A stretch of DNA of 64,000 nucleotides from the NCBI RefSeq assembly GCF_900106675.1, contig NZ_FNOB01000011.1, positions 62,001 through 126,000 on the forward strand, given 5' to 3'. Below, piece after piece: positions 61,446 through 64,000 of the stretch (the stretch's first letter is position 1; every line of letters begins with the position of its first letter). The stretch comes from Allgaiera indica (GTDB lineage Bacteria > Pseudomonadota > Alphaproteobacteria > Rhodobacterales > Rhodobacteraceae). Made by a program: the position numbers and the translations under genes. The notes below the pieces were generated by a model. The model was not told the DNA's origin. It saw only the letters and a list, made by a program, of their open reading frames with translations, and ran no database searches.

Positions 61446-61520
61446 TGGGGCGTAGCCAAGCGGTAAGGCAGCGGTTTTTGGTACCGTGTACCGTAGGTTC
61501 GAATCCTACCGCCCCAGCCA
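61446..61520 (+). tRNA. tRNA-Gln (TTG)
   Basis: A 75-base cloverleaf with encoded CCA. Acceptor TGGGGCG/CGCCCCA is fully paired, anticodon stem GCGGT/ACCGT with loop TTTTGGT gives anticodon TTG, T arm GTAGG-TTCGAAT-CCTAC. Discriminator G73. The A of CCA is the first base of the integrase start codon. tRNA genes are typical insertion targets; this copy is intact at its 3' end. Confidence 0.95.
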
Positions 61521-63802
61521 TGACTTCCAGAAAATACAGCAAAAACAATGCTCTAAGAGAGCCGCCGAAAGGCGATGTGTCATACCCCGCGTCAGGTATG
61601 ACACAAGGTGTGACACATGGTGTGACACACGAGTCATCGCCGGCGCGCCCTGGGCCACGGGCACAACCGGCCCCGAGGGCACGACGGCGCCCTGCCCGAT
61701 CGCCTGGTCCCTACCTCCAGAAACGCGTCGGAACCTTCTATTTCCGCAAGCGGCTCTCGCGCCGGCTGTCGGAAAAATGCGGCTCCGAGTTTTTGTGCAT
61801 CTCGCTCCGGACAAGCTTCCAGAGGGAAGCGATGCAGCGCGCCCTTCGCCTGCTCGCCACCCTGGATGAAGCCGAGCAGACGATGTTGTCAGAACCCGCC
61901 ATTGAAGCGCTGAAACCGGAGGAAATCCGCGTCCTCATCACCGAAGCGCTGCGCCTCGAGTTGGGAAAGATCATCGATGGCCAGCAGGCTGCCGCGGCCA
62001 GGAGCGACGAGGAGATCGACAGCCGGATCGAGGCGCTTGAGGAGGAGATCAAACGCCTTCGCCGCGCAAGCCGGCGCAACGATTTCGACCCAGCACACGA
62101 ATGGCTGGCGCCCGCCGCCCGCACCACGTCCGTCACGCCTCCCAGCAGACTGACTACGGACGTTGGCCGGGAAGTTCTCGGTGTGATGCGTCAGCTTGTT
62201 GAGGTCGCGATCGCGGTCGAAGACGGCGAGGACGCGGTGTCGCGCAGCGCGCCTCTTGTCGCGCCATACTCGTCCGCGTCTGTGAAGGATTTCGTTCAGA
62301 AACCGGTTCTGATTTCCAACGCGACCGAGGAGAGCAAGAAGCACTACAGCGCCACGGTTCAGAAAACCGTTCAGGTGACGTCCTCGCTGCTTGTCACCTT
62401 CGCCACAGACTGCCCGGTCGACCTTCTCACGAAGGAAAAACAGAAAGAATTCTTCGCGTTCCTGTCACGGCTTCCAAAGGACCATGGCCGCAAGCACGGC
62501 AAGAACCGATACAACTCGGAGGGAACGCCGCTGACGAAGCTCGAGGAGATCGAAGCGGCAGATCAAAGAGATGCGCGGATCAAGGATGAGATCCGCGCCA
62601 TGGACATCTCCCAACATGAAAAGAGGGCCCTGTTGGCCGACCGTCTCACGCCACGCGTCACCGTGGCGAACCTCCACAAGCATCTCGGGAATTTGGGACG
62701 CATTTTCCATGGGGCTCGGGAGCTCGGCGCCGCGTCCGGGCTTGATCTGATCACTCGCAAGGAACTCGCCGAACATCTTGCGACCCTGCGGACCGGGGAC
62801 CCCTTGGACTTGCGCGTCACGCAAGGCAAGGAGCGCTTGGCATGGACAACCGAGCGCCTCGAGAAATTCTTCACGAGTCCCCTGTTCAGAGGCTGTTTCT
62901 CGAAGCATCGGCGGTCCCGGCCTGGAAAAGTAATCATCCGCGATGCATCGTACTGGATCCCCCTGATCGTGGTGATGATGGGCACTCGTATCGAGGAAAT
63001 CCTTCAGCTCAGGCGGACCGATCTGCAGAAGCGCAATCGCATGCATGTTCTATCGATCGGCACACATGGCAATGCGGAGCAAACGACCAAGAATGAGGAC
63101 AGCCGACGGTTCATCCCTATTCCAGACTCTCTTCTGAAACTCGGATTCGTCGATTGGGTTCACACACTACCGGCTGAACATGGGCCGCTGCTGTTTCCAG
63201 AAGCAGCCGCAAGAAGCGGGTCCGGCAAGCTGTCGGATGCCTTTGGCAAGCACTTCCGACGACTACTCGAGAACTTGGGCGTAGGTGACAGCGAGGAGGA
63301 TTTCTACGCCCTCCGCAAGACTCTCTTGTCAGCCCTCGACCAGGCAAATGTTCCAGACGCAGTCCGAAAAGCGATCGCCGGGCACAAGCAGCAGGACATC
63401 ATCAACCGGCACTACACTGCGCAGAATGCTCCCAAGCTGCGTACCGCTCTCGATCTGGCCGACTACGGTCTCGAAATTCAGCACTCGGAACGCCATGGCT
63501 ACCCGATCATCGTCGGTTGTAGCGTCGGTCGGGAACGAGTTTTCGAAGCGAGCGTGGAACTGGGCGACCAAGGCGAGGCGAAGCAGGTCCGCGTCATCGA
63601 CTGCGCAGACGGCAAGGAAGTGTTTGCGGCCCATATCTCCTTCGATTCGACATACGCCGGGGGAAAGCACGAGGGGCTTCGCATCATGTCACCTTTCGAC
63701 GCCGCTAAACGGCTAAGCGAATATGACGCCGAGGGCTACCTTAGGAGACCGAAATACGGACCCAAATTGGCTGCACTGGAGAGCCTTGAGGCGTACGCCT
63801 GA
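61520..63802 (+). CDS. Tyrosine recombinase/integrase of a tRNA-Gln-integrated element
   Basis: 760 residues, unusually long. The N-terminal 90 residues are basic and Pro-rich, followed by DNA-binding and coiled-coil parts. The catalytic domain has Arg in GTRIEEIL (about residue 489), a YALRK box in place of the usual HxLR (about residue 595), GH in AGHKQQ (about residue 622) and the Tyr nucleophile in RHYT (about residue 632). About 125 residues follow the Tyr, with no family I recognise. Its ATG shares the last A of the tRNA-Gln CCA, so it is expressed from or next to the tRNA. Codon use and GC look less GC-rich than neighbours, as expected for a mobile element. Confidence 0.85.
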   Translation: MTSRKYSKNNALREPPKGDVSYPASGMTQGVTHGVTHESSPARPGPRAQPAPRARRRPARSPGPYLQKRVGTFYFRKRLSRRLSEKCGSEFLCISLRTSFQREAMQRALRLLATLDEAEQTMLSEPAIEALKPEEIRVLITEALRLELGKIIDGQQAAAARSDEEIDSRIEALEEEIKRLRRASRRNDFDPAHEWLAPAARTTSVTPPSRLTTDVGREVLGVMRQLVEVAIAVEDGEDAVSRSAPLVAPYSSASVKDFVQKPVLISNATEESKKHYSATVQKTVQVTSSLLVTFATDCPVDLLTKEKQKEFFAFLSRLPKDHGRKHGKNRYNSEGTPLTKLEEIEAADQRDARIKDEIRAMDISQHEKRALLADRLTPRVTVANLHKHLGNLGRIFHGARELGAASGLDLITRKELAEHLATLRTGDPLDLRVTQGKERLAWTTERLEKFFTSPLFRGCFSKHRRSRPGKVIIRDASYWIPLIVVMMGTRIEEILQLRRTDLQKRNRMHVLSIGTHGNAEQTTKNEDSRRFIPIPDSLLKLGFVDWVHTLPAEHGPLLFPEAAARSGSGKLSDAFGKHFRRLLENLGVGDSEEDFYALRKTLLSALDQANVPDAVRKAIAGHKQQDIINRHYTAQNAPKLRTALDLADYGLEIQHSERHGYPIIVGCSVGRERVFEASVELGDQGEAKQVRVIDCADGKEVFAAHISFDSTYAGGKHEGLRIMSPFDAAKRLSEYDAEGYLRRPKYGPKLAALESLEAYA
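61576..61605. repeat. 11-bp inverted repeat inside the integrase start region
   Basis: TGTGTCATACC (61576-61586) and GGTATGACACA (61595-61605), separated by 8 bases. The right arm is the first copy of the 12-bp iteron that follows. A symmetric dimer site with an 8-base spacer fits a recombinase or a self-regulating integrase. Confidence 0.7.
61595..61630 (+). repeat. Three 12-bp direct repeats (iterons)
   Basis: GGTATGACACAA (61595-61606), GGTGTGACACAT (61607-61618) and GGTGTGACACAC (61619-61630) are head-to-tail. They lie in the codons for residues about 26-37 of the integrase, 75 bases after the tRNA 3' end. Typical of integrase arm-type sites or of a repressor array. Confidence 0.75.
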
Positions 63803-64000
63803 ATAGTGGATCGACGTAAGAGATGGCGCAATTATGTTTGGGGGAGAAGTAGTCCGCCCTGATACGTAGCATTTTGCGCCGTCGGGAAGCGGTCATTGGT
63901 GTGGTTACCCAGGAGTAAGGCCTTCCGCCCTTACAGCGAGTCGCGGTCAGCAACCCAGGCAGGAAGCGGAAGGGCATTCAGTTCGTTCCGGATGCCCCTC
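63803..64000. other. Right end of window, no supported gene
   Basis: About 200 bases after the integrase stop. A minus-strand ORF (63741-63977) overlaps the integrase 3' end and has no recognisable domain. No copy of the tRNA-Gln 3' end is seen here, so the other attachment half lies outside the window. Confidence 0.5.

Noticed and set aside
63741-63977. A 78-residue minus-strand ORF at the right edge
   Set aside because: It overlaps the integrase 3' end and no domain or ribosome site is visible; cut by the window, so no judgement.

Overview
The window is a GC-rich chromosomal segment from an alphaproteobacterium, most likely a Rhodobacteraceae/Paracoccaceae member (Rhodobacter, Rhodovulum or Paracoccus relatives). 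Four things point there independently: a sciP-ctrA pair, a DUF1127 (CcaF1-like) gene followed by CcsR-type small RNAs with CCUCCUCCC loops, an alphaproteobacterial GTTC-N7-GTTC SOS box, and a tRNA-His without the usual G-1 (G1:U72, A73).

Layout. 1-4322 (minus) is the start of the division and cell-wall cluster: mraZ, rsmH, ftsL, ftsI and a truncated murE, with overlapping or closely spaced ends. 5054-6151 is apbC/mrp. 6392-6932 is the ccaF1-like gene plus three two-hairpin CcsR RNAs ending in a strong terminator. 7216-10015 is surE-pcm-nlpD. 10164-16588 holds a DegT/DnrJ aminotransferase and gph (minus), glmU-glmS-alkD-like (plus) and a GNAT gene. 16838-19084 has rplU-rpmA and a DUF1223 protein. 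19085-25634 has acnA, an FMN-dependent glutamate-synthase-like protein and a PoxB-like TPP enzyme. 25856-30453 is a PaoABC-type molybdenum hydroxylase operon with a divergent TetR regulator and a clear operator/promoter. 30601-32765 holds tRNA-His, a GNAT gene and mnmA. 32901-38473 has sciP, ctrA, ligA and recG. 38493-38864 is a small SOS-type transcription unit encoding a 40-residue membrane peptide. 39037-43650 is a KpsS/OPX lipoprotein/KpsC capsule block. 43699-46914 is metG and serS. 47256-49539 is an EF-hand/ECF-sigma/metal-sensor operon, followed at 50162-52687 by a bufferin operon (BufA1, MNIO BufB, BufC, DoxX). 52684-60745 is a mixed housekeeping stretch (membrane protein, Csp, methyltransferase, MATE pump, aspartate aminotransferase, XRE, SdhE, MarR/LdtR-like, DUF1178, NUDIX, secreted protein).

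The right edge (about 60.9-64 kb) is the boundary of an integrated element. It has an IS3-family transposase remnant, then tRNA-Gln(TTG), and then a 760-residue tyrosine recombinase whose start codon shares the last A of the tRNA CCA. The integrase start region carries an inverted repeat and 12-bp iterons. The rest of the element lies beyond the window.

Most interesting: the CcaF1-CcsR array, the LexA-type small membrane peptide gene after recG, the tRNA-Gln/integrase fusion with iterons, the tRNA-His identity change, and the metal-linked EF-hand/ECF and bufferin neighbourhood. Functions are assigned from motifs and context by eye; no searches were run.
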